A stretch of DNA of 60,480 bases. It comes from Aquisalimonas sp. Lineage in GTDB: Bacteria; Pseudomonadota; Gammaproteobacteria; Nitrococcales; Aquisalimonadaceae. The DNA lies in the NCBI RefSeq assembly GCF_007120195.1, contig NZ_SKOG01000001.1, positions 1 through 60,480 of the forward strand. Reading direction: 5' to 3'. This document shows positions 43,423 to 50,862 of this stretch, piece after piece; the first letter of the stretch is position 1; each line of letters begins with the position of its first letter. A program made the translations under genes and the position numbers. The notes under the pieces are model-generated. The model had not been told where the DNA came from and did not search any database. It was given only the letters and a program-made list of their open reading frames with translations.

Positions 43423-44991
43423 ATGACCTCGTTCAACGGGCTGGGCGGCAAGGGTCTTAAGTCGGCGGAGTCCAAGGCGGCATCCCCAGGGGCGGCGGTG
43501 TCTTCGGATCAATCGGAGATGTTTCGTCGCGTTGTCGAGGAATCCCCGGAGCTGATTGCCAGGTTCGACCGGAAGCTTTGCCACGTCTATGTCAATCGCG
43601 CAACCGTGCGTGCCTTTGGAGCCTCGCGGGAGCAACTCCTCGGTCGCGCGCATCGGCAATTGGACTTACCCGAAGCATTGGTGTCCCGCTGGGAACAGGC
43701 ATTGAACAGGGTGTTCACAACGGGTGCCGAAGAAGCGTTTTACGTGTGCACTTCCCTCAACGGTCGTGAACGCTGCTTCGATGCCCGCATTATCCCGGAA
43801 TTCGACGCCCAGGGAGACGTGCAGACCGTGTTTGGTATGACCCGCGACGTCACAGATGTCATGTCTGTGGGGAAGGCACTGCGCGAGAGTGAGTCGAAGT
43901 GCCGGGTTGTGATGGAAGCCTCCCTCGCCGGGATCTGCGTCTACCAGAACGGGACCTTCCTGTATGTTAATCCCGCCATGGCGGAACTCTTCGGCTATGA
44001 GCCGTTGGAGATGATCGGCTACATGGGTCCGCTGGATCTCGTGGTGCCCGAGCAGCGGGAAATGGTCGCGGAACGCATGGAAAGCCGCGCCGGCGGAAGA
44101 CAGGGGCGGCCCTACGAGGTGCGTTGCGTGGCGCGGGATGGCTCGGTGCGGGATGTCATTGCCTGGGGGGCGACCGTGTTGCTGCAGGGCCAGGCGGCTT
44201 CGGTGGGGACCTTGATCGATATCACCGAGCGCAAGCGTGCCGAGGATCAGGTGTGGCGCCTGCAGCAACATCTCGCGCGTGTTTCCCGGTTCACGACTCT
44301 GGACGGCATGGCAAGCGGTCTGGCGCATGAAATCAACCAGCCGCTCACGGCCGTGATCAATTACGCTCAAGCCTGCCGTAACCTCCTGGGGAATGACTTG
44401 GCGGGCGACGGCACCCGGGTGGGGGAGCTCATGAACCATGTGGTGCAACAAGGTCAACGCGCGGGTCAGATCATTCAGCGCATGCGACGCCTTGCGCGCC
44501 ATTCCGCCGGCCAACGCCAGCCGCTTGACATGAATGCAATGGTCAAGGAATCCATCCAGTTCGTGGATTGGGAGCTGCGGCAGCGTCGGATTCAGCTACG
44601 TCTGAACAGGACGCGGGAACTGCCGCTGGTTATGGCGGACCCCGTCGAGATCCAGCAGGTGTTACTGAACCTGCTCCAGAATGCCGTCAAGGCATTGGAG
44701 CAGCAGCCCGGCACTCGGGAGATCGAGATTGGCACAGCCACGCTCCAGGATACCGACCACTGGGCTGAGGTTTGGGTGGCGGACAACGGTCCCGGTGTCA
44801 CGGTCGACAATCACCGGCGGCTACTCGAGCCATTCTTCACCACGAAGCCAGGAGGGTTGGGGTTCGGATTGCCGATCAGCAATTCCATCATTGAATCCCA
44901 CGGCGGCGTTTTGGTGCTTCCGGAACCTGGCCCGAGCCCCACGTTCAGGTTTCGTTTGCCCGCTCTTGGTGAGGCTTTAGTTAAGGGCTGA
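43423..44991 (+). CDS. PAS-PAS histidine kinase (FixL-like, cytosolic)
   Basis: 522 residues, no membrane helix. Two PAS domains (about 33-150 and 160-275), H-box AHEINQPLTAVINYAQA with His302, N-box NLLQNAVKAL, G1 DNGPGVTVDN and G2 GGLGFGLPI. It has the same architecture as the kinase at 2051-3574. The neighbouring FixJ-like regulator faces it and their stop codons touch (TGATCA at 44989-44994), so it is the likely partner. The start ATG 43423 has a poor ribosome site; ATG 43519 is possible. Confidence 0.86.
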   Translation: MTSFNGLGGKGLKSAESKAASPGAAVSSDQSEMFRRVVEESPELIARFDRKLCHVYVNRATVRAFGASREQLLGRAHRQLDLPEALVSRWEQALNRVFTTGAEEAFYVCTSLNGRERCFDARIIPEFDAQGDVQTVFGMTRDVTDVMSVGKALRESESKCRVVMEASLAGICVYQNGTFLYVNPAMAELFGYEPLEMIGYMGPLDLVVPEQREMVAERMESRAGGRQGRPYEVRCVARDGSVRDVIAWGATVLLQGQAASVGTLIDITERKRAEDQVWRLQQHLARVSRFTTLDGMASGLAHEINQPLTAVINYAQACRNLLGNDLAGDGTRVGELMNHVVQQGQRAGQIIQRMRRLARHSAGQRQPLDMNAMVKESIQFVDWELRQRRIQLRLNRTRELPLVMADPVEIQQVLLNLLQNAVKALEQQPGTREIEIGTATLQDTDHWAEVWVADNGPGVTVDNHRRLLEPFFTTKPGGLGFGLPISNSIIESHGGVLVLPEPGPSPTFRFRLPALGEALVKG

Positions 44992-45612
44992 TCAGCGGCT
45001 GCGCCTATCCCAGAAGGTATCGGCAATGTAGATCAGTTCATAGAGCGTCTGTGCCCGTAGCTTGCGCATGATGTTGCGTCGGTGGGCCTCGACGGTCGAC
45101 ACGCTCACACCGAGCTCAGTGGCGATGGTCTTGTTGTAGCGCCCGTTGACCACACCCAGAAGAACCTCCCGCTCCCGATCTGAAAGCAGGGCCATGCGGG
45201 CAATGAGGGTGCGGGTGCGCTGCTTGCGGAAGCGTTGCTCGGAGTCCTGTTTCAGCGCCTCGTCGACTCGCGCGATCAGCTTGTTCGTATCGAATGGTTT
45301 CTGAATGAAATCCAACGCCCCGCTCTTGATGGCTCGCGTGGCCATGGGCACATCGCCGTGGCCACTGATGACGATGACGGGAATAACCTGCCCGCGACGT
45401 TGGAGTTCCCGTTGCAGGTCCAGGCCACTTGCTCCCGGCATACGCACGTCCACGATCAGGCAACCCGGGGTCTCCGGGTCGTACGCCTCGAGAAACGCCG
45501 AGGCATCAGCGAATGCACGGGTCAGGATCGACTTGGAATTCAGTAATGCTTCGATGGACTCCCGGATCATCGGGTCATCGTCGACAACGTAGACGATGGG
45601 CTCCTGACTCAT
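44992..45612 (-). CDS. FixJ/TodT-type response regulator (receiver plus LuxR HTH)
   Basis: 206 residues. The receiver (1-125) has the acidic triad DDD, phospho-acceptor Asp in LIVDVRMPG, switch Ser in VISGHGDVPMA and Lys in FIQKPFDT. The LuxR-type HTH (about 140-200) has LLGVVNGRYNKTIATELGVSVS and VEAHRRNIMRKL. It should activate genes when phosphorylated by the adjacent kinase. A small frame upstream overlaps its ATG by four bases. Confidence 0.9.
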   Translation of the reverse strand: MSQEPIVYVVDDDPMIRESIEALLNSKSILTRAFADASAFLEAYDPETPGCLIVDVRMPGASGLDLQRELQRRGQVIPVIVISGHGDVPMATRAIKSGALDFIQKPFDTNKLIARVDEALKQDSEQRFRKQRTRTLIARMALLSDREREVLLGVVNGRYNKTIATELGVSVSTVEAHRRNIMRKLRAQTLYELIYIADTFWDRRSR

Positions 45613-45818
45613 GAACGATCCGGGCTCCCACCATCTGGGGAAGCCTCGCGCGCCGCACGGAAGATTCGCTGCAGTGCGCTGAAAGCGAGCACTGTCGACT
45701 GCTGGCTCGCTTGCGAAGACCAGTCAAGCGTGCGTGCAAACTCCAGCCATGCCGAAAACAGCGCGTGTCGGACCAGGCGTGGCTGGTTCGTCGTCGTATT
45801 CCTGTAGACTGGTCTCAT
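45609..45818 (-). CDS. Possible small protein coupled to the FixJ-like regulator
   Basis: 69 residues beginning MRPVYRNTTTNQP with a helical part (FSAWLEFARTLDWSSQASQQ). Its stop overlaps the regulator start (ATGA) and gaggagagg precedes the start region. A second frame with the same ribosome site begins MEYETSLQEYDDEP and stops after 33 residues, so the real frame is uncertain. The helical part vaguely resembles phasin-type proteins, and a phasin-like gene is 1.1 kb away. Confidence 0.35.
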   Translation of the reverse strand: MRPVYRNTTTNQPRLVRHALFSAWLEFARTLDWSSQASQQSTVLAFSALQRIFRAAREASPDGGSPDRS

Positions 45819-46064
45819 ACTCCATCCTCTCCTCGCGTCTTGTAGTATTTATGGTGGGAAAACCGCTCGATCGCTCGCCGACGGTATGCCCGACTACATA
45901 GCATACAAACCCAGGGCCAAGCCAGATATTAGGGATAACCGTAGTCCAGTTGTGGAAGTTCGCAGCCGCAATGGGCGATACCGTGGTAATGTTGTGGGGA
46001 TAGCGTCCAGACTGCATACCCTGCATGTGCGGGGTTCCACGTACCTCAACGATCCTAGACATTC
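45819..46064. other. Intergenic region between divergent regulator genes
   Basis: No credible gene. The region must hold the promoters of the FixJ-like regulator and of the second regulator. Confidence 0.5.
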
Positions 46065-46082
46065 CGGTTACAGGACACTAGG
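46065..46082. repeat. CTAG repeat half-site before the second regulator
   Basis: ccggttacaggacactag, immediately followed by gggggagagg, which serves as ribosome site for the gene at 46096. Confidence 0.6.
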
Positions 46083-46095
46083 GGGAGAGGTCGCC

Positions 46096-46746
46096 ATGAA
46101 AGCCACTGCCAAGCCGAGCATCGCTGTCGTCGAGGAGGATCCCGAGATCCTGGCCAGCCTCCGGCAACTTCTGTCATCCGTTCATATCGACGCCGAGTGG
46201 TTTGACTCGGCCGATGCGTTGTGGGCGAAAGGAGCCCTCAGTTCTCGTTGGCAGTGTGTGCTGGCCGATGTTGGGACAGCCGGGGTGGCGGGAGCGCATT
46301 TCATTCAGCAGCTGCCACTATACGGTATTAACGCCCCGGCGATCCTGCTGTTGGAGCCAAACGACGTGCCCACCGCTGTCGAGGCGCTCAAGAGTGGGGC
46401 CGCGGATGTACTGGAGAAGCCCTTCAACGGGCAGATGTTGCTGGATGCGGTGCATGATGCACAACGCCGTGCCCGCAACGCATCACAGAGCCGCGAGCGG
46501 CGACGGGACCTGCGGGCGATTTTCTCTGACTTGACAAGCAGAGAATTCGACGTTGCCATCGCCCTGGTCAGAGGTTTGTCGAACCGGGAGATCGCCAGCG
46601 CGTTACAGATCAGCCCGAAGACTGTAGAAGTCTATCGATCCAGGGTCATGCAAAAGACCCAGGCGACAAGCCTGTGCGACCTGATTCGAATGGCTATCAA
46701 GGCCAACCTGGTTGAGGAGGAGATCAAAAACGTCGGGGCGTTTTGA
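46096..46746 (+). CDS. FixJ-like regulator with degenerate receiver
   Basis: 216 residues. The receiver (about 8-125) keeps the phospho-acceptor Asp58 (VLADVGTAG) and Lys108 (LEKPF), with an EED acidic patch (13-15). The switch Ser/Thr position is Leu86 and the usual MP after the Asp is replaced. The LuxR HTH (about 145-205) is intact: LTSREFDVAIALVRGLSNRE and KTVEVYRSRVMQKT. Phosphorylation-driven switching may be lost. ATG 46096 with ggggagagg upstream, directly after the CTAG half-site. A phasin-like gene follows on the same strand. Confidence 0.85.
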   Translation: MKATAKPSIAVVEEDPEILASLRQLLSSVHIDAEWFDSADALWAKGALSSRWQCVLADVGTAGVAGAHFIQQLPLYGINAPAILLLEPNDVPTAVEALKSGAADVLEKPFNGQMLLDAVHDAQRRARNASQSRERRRDLRAIFSDLTSREFDVAIALVRGLSNREIASALQISPKTVEVYRSRVMQKTQATSLCDLIRMAIKANLVEEEIKNVGAF

Positions 46747-46959
46747 CGCCGCATCCGCGAGTACGGCCATCATGCGTTAAGGGACAACATGACTGGACTT
46801 CCGGTAATTCCGAATGGGCTGCGATCCGGCAAAAGGGTACTTTGGTCCCCCAAGAATCGGGTTGCCGTGCCGGCCCGATTGTTCAAGGACCAATCGCAGG
46901 CCAGTAGACGGTCGCCATGCAAATCAATCGCAATACCGCGAGACAGGAGACAACGCGAG

Positions 46960-47421
46960 ATGGCTAACAGCAAGCAGCCCCAGCAAGCCGCATCCAAGAC
47001 CACGCCGGTCGATCTAACAGCATTTGCCGAGTCGTGGACGACGGCGATCAAGGAGGCTGAGCAACGGATGCAGCGCATGCAGGAGCTCACCAGCGAGCTG
47101 CAGGAGGTGATGCAGAACGCGTCACGGGCCCAGGTGGATGATCTGGTAAAAACAGGTGACAGGATCAACAAGACCTTCGCGAAGGCCGCGGAAAACCGTG
47201 AGCCGACGGCGATGATCTCCGTTCAGCCGGAACTCTTCAGCTGCTTCATGGAGGCTGCCCAGACCACGAATCAACGCTGGCTGGACCTCATGGAACAACT
47301 CCAGGTCTCCTCGATGAGGGCCATGACGAACGGTGACACGGGTTCGGCGCATACCCAGTCAACGCAGCAACAATCCGCCACAGTCGACAGCAGCCCCGCC
47401 GATGAGGTTGCCGCCCGGTAA
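46960..47421 (+). CDS. Phasin-like coiled-coil protein
   Basis: 153 residues. A central helical region (AFAESWTTAIKEAEQRMQRM onward to residue 125) suggests a coiled coil, with hydrophilic Gln-rich ends (QSTQQQSATVDSSP). Length and composition fit phasins, which coat polyhydroxyalkanoate granules, but no diagnostic motif is seen. ATG 46960 has acaggaga upstream. It follows the degenerate regulator by 213 bases and ends before a large hairpin shared with rhlE. Confidence 0.55.
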   Translation: MANSKQPQQAASKTTPVDLTAFAESWTTAIKEAEQRMQRMQELTSELQEVMQNASRAQVDDLVKTGDRINKTFAKAAENREPTAMISVQPELFSCFMEAAQTTNQRWLDLMEQLQVSSMRAMTNGDTGSAHTQSTQQQSATVDSSPADEVAAR

Positions 47422-47465
47422 TCGAAAACGCGAACTCGCCACGGTTTGCCGAACAAATTAGTCTA

Positions 47466-47508
47466 CCTGCGGGGCGTGCGGGACAGGGTGTCCCAGGCGC
47501 CCCGCAGG
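47466..47508. terminator. Large hairpin between convergent genes
   Basis: An 11-bp outer stem (cctgcggggcg / cgccccgcagg) encloses a 6-bp inner stem (gggaca / tgtccc). It lies between the ends of the phasin-like and rhlE genes, and can serve both. No long T-run. Confidence 0.55.
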
Positions 47509-47523
47509 CAATTCACTATACCT

Positions 47524-48780
47524 TTACCTGGCAGTGCGTTGCCGGCCACCGCTACGCGCACCACTGTTGCTGCGCTGATGCCGTGGCGCGCCGGGCTGAT
47601 TGGTGTTGCGGCTTGAGCGCTTCGGCTGCGTGGTTGCTCTCTTGTTGGTCGGCTCGAAACCATCCCGGATCTCGGCGGGGATGTCGGTCTCCACGAGCTT
47701 GCGGATACCTGCGAAATCCCGCGCCTCGTCGGCGCAAACAAGCGATACCGCAGCACCGTCCTGACCGGCCCGCCCCGTGCGCCCGATGCGGTGGACGTAA
47801 TCTTGCGGATTGCTGGGGATGTCGAAGTTGACCACATAAGGTAGCTGGTCGATATCGATGCCCCGCGCCGCCACGTCGGTGGCCACCAGGGCGCGCACCG
47901 AATGGTGCTTGAACGCCTTGAGGGCCTTGCTCCGCGCTGCCTGGCTCTTGTTGCCGTGGATGGCCGTGGCCCGAATACCGTCGTGCTCCAGCTGTTTCGC
48001 GAGCTTGTCGGCACCGCGTTTCGTGCGCGTGAAAACCAGGACCTGACTCCAATCATCGGCACCGATTAGATGAGAGAGCAGCTCGCGCTTGCGCTCCGGG
48101 TCCACCATGTAGGCCGTCTGCTCCACCGCCGCGGCAGCGGCGTTCCGGCGAGCGGTCTCAATCACCTCCGGTTGGTGCAGGAAACGGTTGGCCAGCTTGC
48201 TGATGGGCGCCGAGAATGTCGCGGAAAACATCAGCGTCTGACGCTCGCGCGGCAGTGTTTTGACGATCCGCTCGATGGCGGGCAGAAAGCCCATGTCCAG
48301 CATGCGGTCCGCTTCGTCGAGGACGAGGACCTCGACATGATCGAGCTTAATGGTACCGCGCTGCATGTGGTCCATCAGCCGGCCTGGTGTGGCCACGAGA
48401 ATGTCCGTGCCCCGCCCCAGATCGCGCATCTGCGGCCCGATGGCGACACCGCCATAGATGGCCGTGCATTTCACCGGCAAGTGGCGGCCGTACGTTCGCA
48501 CGCTTTCAGTCACCTGGACCGTCAACTCGCGGGTTGGAGTGAGGACGAGGGCGCGCACACGGCGCGGTTTCGTCGGCGTGGTGGCTGAAAGCCGCTGCAG
48601 CAGCGGCAGGGCGAAGGCGGCTGTCTTGCCGGTACCCGTCTGGGCGCTGGCCAACAGATCCTTGCCGGCGAGGGCGCTGGGAATAGCGCGCATCTGAATG
48701 GGTGAAGGCGTGTCGTAACCCTGCTCGACCACGGCGCGCAGAAGGTCGGCACGGACCCCAAGACTCTCGAATGACATCAA
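47524..48780 (-). CDS. rhlE: DEAD-box RNA helicase RhlE
   Basis: 418 residues. Q motif (VEQGYDTPSPIQ), Walker A AQTGTGKT, PTREL, DEAD, SAT (FSATF), and HRIGRTGRAG are all present. The C-terminal 50 residues are basic and disordered (Arg/Asn/Ser-rich), as in RhlE. It unwinds RNA during ribosome assembly and decay. The gene is on its own; no ribosomal genes are near. Confidence 0.92.
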   Translation of the reverse strand: MMSFESLGVRADLLRAVVEQGYDTPSPIQMRAIPSALAGKDLLASAQTGTGKTAAFALPLLQRLSATTPTKPRRVRALVLTPTRELTVQVTESVRTYGRHLPVKCTAIYGGVAIGPQMRDLGRGTDILVATPGRLMDHMQRGTIKLDHVEVLVLDEADRMLDMGFLPAIERIVKTLPRERQTLMFSATFSAPISKLANRFLHQPEVIETARRNAAAAAVEQTAYMVDPERKRELLSHLIGADDWSQVLVFTRTKRGADKLAKQLEHDGIRATAIHGNKSQAARSKALKAFKHHSVRALVATDVAARGIDIDQLPYVVNFDIPSNPQDYVHRIGRTGRAGQDGAAVSLVCADEARDFAGIRKLVETDIPAEIRDGFEPTNKRATTQPKRSSRNTNQPGAPRHQRSNSGARSGGRQRTAR

Positions 48781-48996
48781 TGACTATCCTGTTTGTGCAG
48801 CCAGGGCAATGACTCCGGTGGAGCCCGGATTAAGTCGCTTATCGGGGAAAGACCCTGGCATAAAACAGTCCGCGATGAGCAGCGGGGACCGGCCAGCTTA
48901 GGAAACCGGCGCACGACGGGTGCGGGAACAAGGCGGCGGGTACAACGCGGAGCGCAGAGTAACACGCATTGGGAGGGATAAACAGCGCCACTGTTA

Positions 48997-49593
48997 TCAC
49001 TGGGGGCGGTGTCGAGGCGGGGTGATCACGCGTTGCTCGGTGACAATGACATCCACTGGGCGATCATGCGGCTCCATTGGTAGCGTGGGCACCATCTGAC
49101 ACTCGAACGCGATCGCGACACACGTGCCAACCTGATTCGATTCCATCCAGCGATCGTAGTACCCGCGCCCATGACCCAGGCGTGCCCCGGCCTCGGTGAA
49201 TGCCACCCCGGGAATGATGCACACATCGAACGGTCCGGGGGCGGAGGTCGTGTGGCGCGGCGAGAGTATCCCCCAGCGGCCGGCCTCCAGATCACCCCAG
49301 CCCGTCATGGGAACGGCGCGGATGGTTGTGGCGTCCATAATGCGGGGGACGGCAACGCGGTACTCAGCGGCAAGCAGGGCGTCGATCAGGGGATGGGTGT
49401 TCACCTCGCTGCCGAAAGAGATGAACGTGAATACGTGCCGGGCCGCCTGCAGTGCCGGTAGCCCCAGGAGCTGTTCGCGAATCCGCGCACTGGCCGAGGC
49501 ATGAGCAGCCTCAGCGAGTTGGCCGCGGCGGTGCAGCGCGGATTCGCGCACCTCACGCTTGCGTGTTGCGCTGTCAGAGTGAGTATCGGTCAT
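48997..49593 (-). CDS. fau: 5-formyltetrahydrofolate cyclo-ligase
   Basis: 198 residues. The family motif GARLGHGRGYYDRWM (ATP-binding loop) is intact, preceded by PFDVCIIPGVAFTEAG and followed by FECQMVPTLPMEPHDRPVDVIVTE fragments. It turns 5-formyl-THF into methenyl-THF using ATP. The start ATG 49593 is chosen because the earlier in-frame sequence is unlike the family. In gammaproteobacteria the 6S RNA gene often lies just upstream. Confidence 0.9.
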   Translation of the reverse strand: MTDTHSDSATRKREVRESALHRRGQLAEAAHASASARIREQLLGLPALQAARHVFTFISFGSEVNTHPLIDALLAAEYRVAVPRIMDATTIRAVPMTGWGDLEAGRWGILSPRHTTSAPGPFDVCIIPGVAFTEAGARLGHGRGYYDRWMESNQVGTCVAIAFECQMVPTLPMEPHDRPVDVIVTEQRVITPPRHRPQ

Positions 49594-49750
49594 GGCGCTG
49601 TTGTAGACGATCCAAGCCCGTCGGCGCAAGCGCTGGGCGCGCGCCGACCCTGTCAGGGAGGAACGCTGAGGTGGTGTCGCCCCCTGACTGACCGTGGCCT
49701 GAGCCATGAATACCGTGCTCACGACTGTGTTTGTGCAGCTGACGGGGCTC

Positions 49751-49766
49751 GGTTACAGGGCACTAG
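49751..49766. repeat. CTAG repeat half-site overlapping the fdxA stop
   Basis: ggttacagggcactag. The TAG stop of fdxA on the minus strand (49763-49765) is part of the CTAG end. Confidence 0.6.
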
Positions 49767-50086
49767 CGCTCCAGCCACTGAAGCTTGTTTGGCACATCCT
49801 CCCATTCCTCTGCGTCCCCGGGCGGATCCTTTTGCTGGGTGATCACCGGCCACTGCCGCGACAACTCCGCATTGAGCTCCAGGAAGTGCGACTGTGCCGC
49901 AGGCAAATCGTCCTCGGAGAAGATGGCCTCCACCGGGCACTCGGGCTCGCACAGGGTGCAGTCGATGCACTCGTCCGGATCAATGGCCAGGAAGTTGGGG
50001 CCCTCGTGGAAGCAGTCCACAGGGCAGACTTCCACGCAGTCCGTGTATTTGCACTTGATGCAGTTCTCCGTGACGACGTAGGTCAT
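49763..50086 (-). CDS. fdxA: 7Fe-8S ferredoxin FdxA
   Basis: 107 residues. It opens [16 protein letters not shown] and has the cluster cysteines C-x2-C-style pattern of the 3Fe-4S site and the 4Fe-4S set in [18 protein letters not shown]-terminal extension of about 45 residues is normal for this ferredoxin. It is a soluble electron carrier. ATG 50086 has gggaga six bases upstream. It is divergent from nsrR, with the operator-like palindrome between. Confidence 0.92.
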   Translation of the reverse strand: MTYVVTENCIKCKYTDCVEVCPVDCFHEGPNFLAIDPDECIDCTLCEPECPVEAIFSEDDLPAAQSHFLELNAELSRQWPVITQQKDPPGDAEEWEDVPNKLQWLER

Positions 50087-50194
50087 GATATCTCCCGAAA
50101 TCCAGCCGAGGGCGCAGCTCATGGATGCCCACCGGCGCTGAGACATGGCAATACGTGTGGCAAAATTACGGGCGACAAATGCCCACAGTCAAAT

Positions 50195-50213
50195 AATGTA
50201 TACTATATACATT
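50195..50213. promoter_or_regulatory. NsrR-type operator
   Basis: aatgtatactatatacatt is an 8-3-8 palindrome. Its core ATGTAT-N5-ATACAT matches the known NsrR box layout (ATGYAT-N5-ATRCAT). It lies in the region between divergent fdxA and nsrR, 109 bases before the fdxA start. Confidence 0.6.
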
Positions 50214-50384
50214 GTATGAGGCAACCGAGTCCCGGGCCTCGATCGACAGGCGAGGCACTTTTGGTGCTGTGGCATCGGCCTCGTTACCATTCGGGCGAGG
50301 CTCGGAGTTCCGGCGAATGTGCCTGAGCCGGCTCGTTGCGGAGCCACCACCGGCCTGATCGGGCCGCGGCGGAGTCAACCGTTC

Positions 50385-50819
50385 ATGGAATTGACCTATC
50401 ACACGGACTACGGTCTACGGGTATTGATGTACGCCGGCGCGCACGGCGGTCGCCGGGTGACCATGCGGGAAATCGCGCAGGCGTACGGTATCTCCCTGGA
50501 GCATCTGCGCAAGGTGGTCCACCGACTCGCGCAGCATGGTTATTTGATCACGACCAAGGGGCGTGCCGGTGGGCTGACACTTGGTCAGCAACCAGCGTCA
50601 ATCCCCATCGGGGATGTCGTCCTTGCCATGGAAGAGTCTATGGCCATCGTCGATTGCGACCGCCAACCGTGCCCCTTGTGTGGAGGTTGTTCCCTGAAGA
50701 CCGTGTTTGACAGCGCGCGCCAGGCCTTTATCAATCAGCTCAACACCTTCACCCTTCAGGATCTTCTCGGGAACACGCAGACGCTCGGTCAATTGCAGCG
50801 CCTGAACCGATCCGCATAG
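50385..50819 (+). CDS. nsrR: Rrf2 family nitric-oxide regulator NsrR
   Basis: 144 residues. The winged helix has LTYHTDYGLRVLMYA, EIAQAYGISLEHLRKVVHRL and TTKGRAGGLTLG. The Fe-S cysteines are in CDRQPCPLCGGC: the spacing C-x4-C-x5-C equals that of NsrR, plus one extra Cys between. NsrR represses NO-response genes until NO damages its cluster. ATG 50385. The matching operator upstream suggests autoregulation or control of fdxA. Confidence 0.82.
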   Translation: MELTYHTDYGLRVLMYAGAHGGRRVTMREIAQAYGISLEHLRKVVHRLAQHGYLITTKGRAGGLTLGQQPASIPIGDVVLAMEESMAIVDCDRQPCPLCGGCSLKTVFDSARQAFINQLNTFTLQDLLGNTQTLGQLQRLNRSA

Positions 50820-50862
50820 GAACGACGGGCGCGTCGGGGTAGCGGATCACGTCGCGAGCGGC

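Noticed and set aside
43121-43426. Frame on the plus strand ending four bases into the FixL-like kinase start
   Set aside because: The ATGA overlap is attractive, but the translation is Arg-rich and low in hydrophobic core residues and has no ribosome site.
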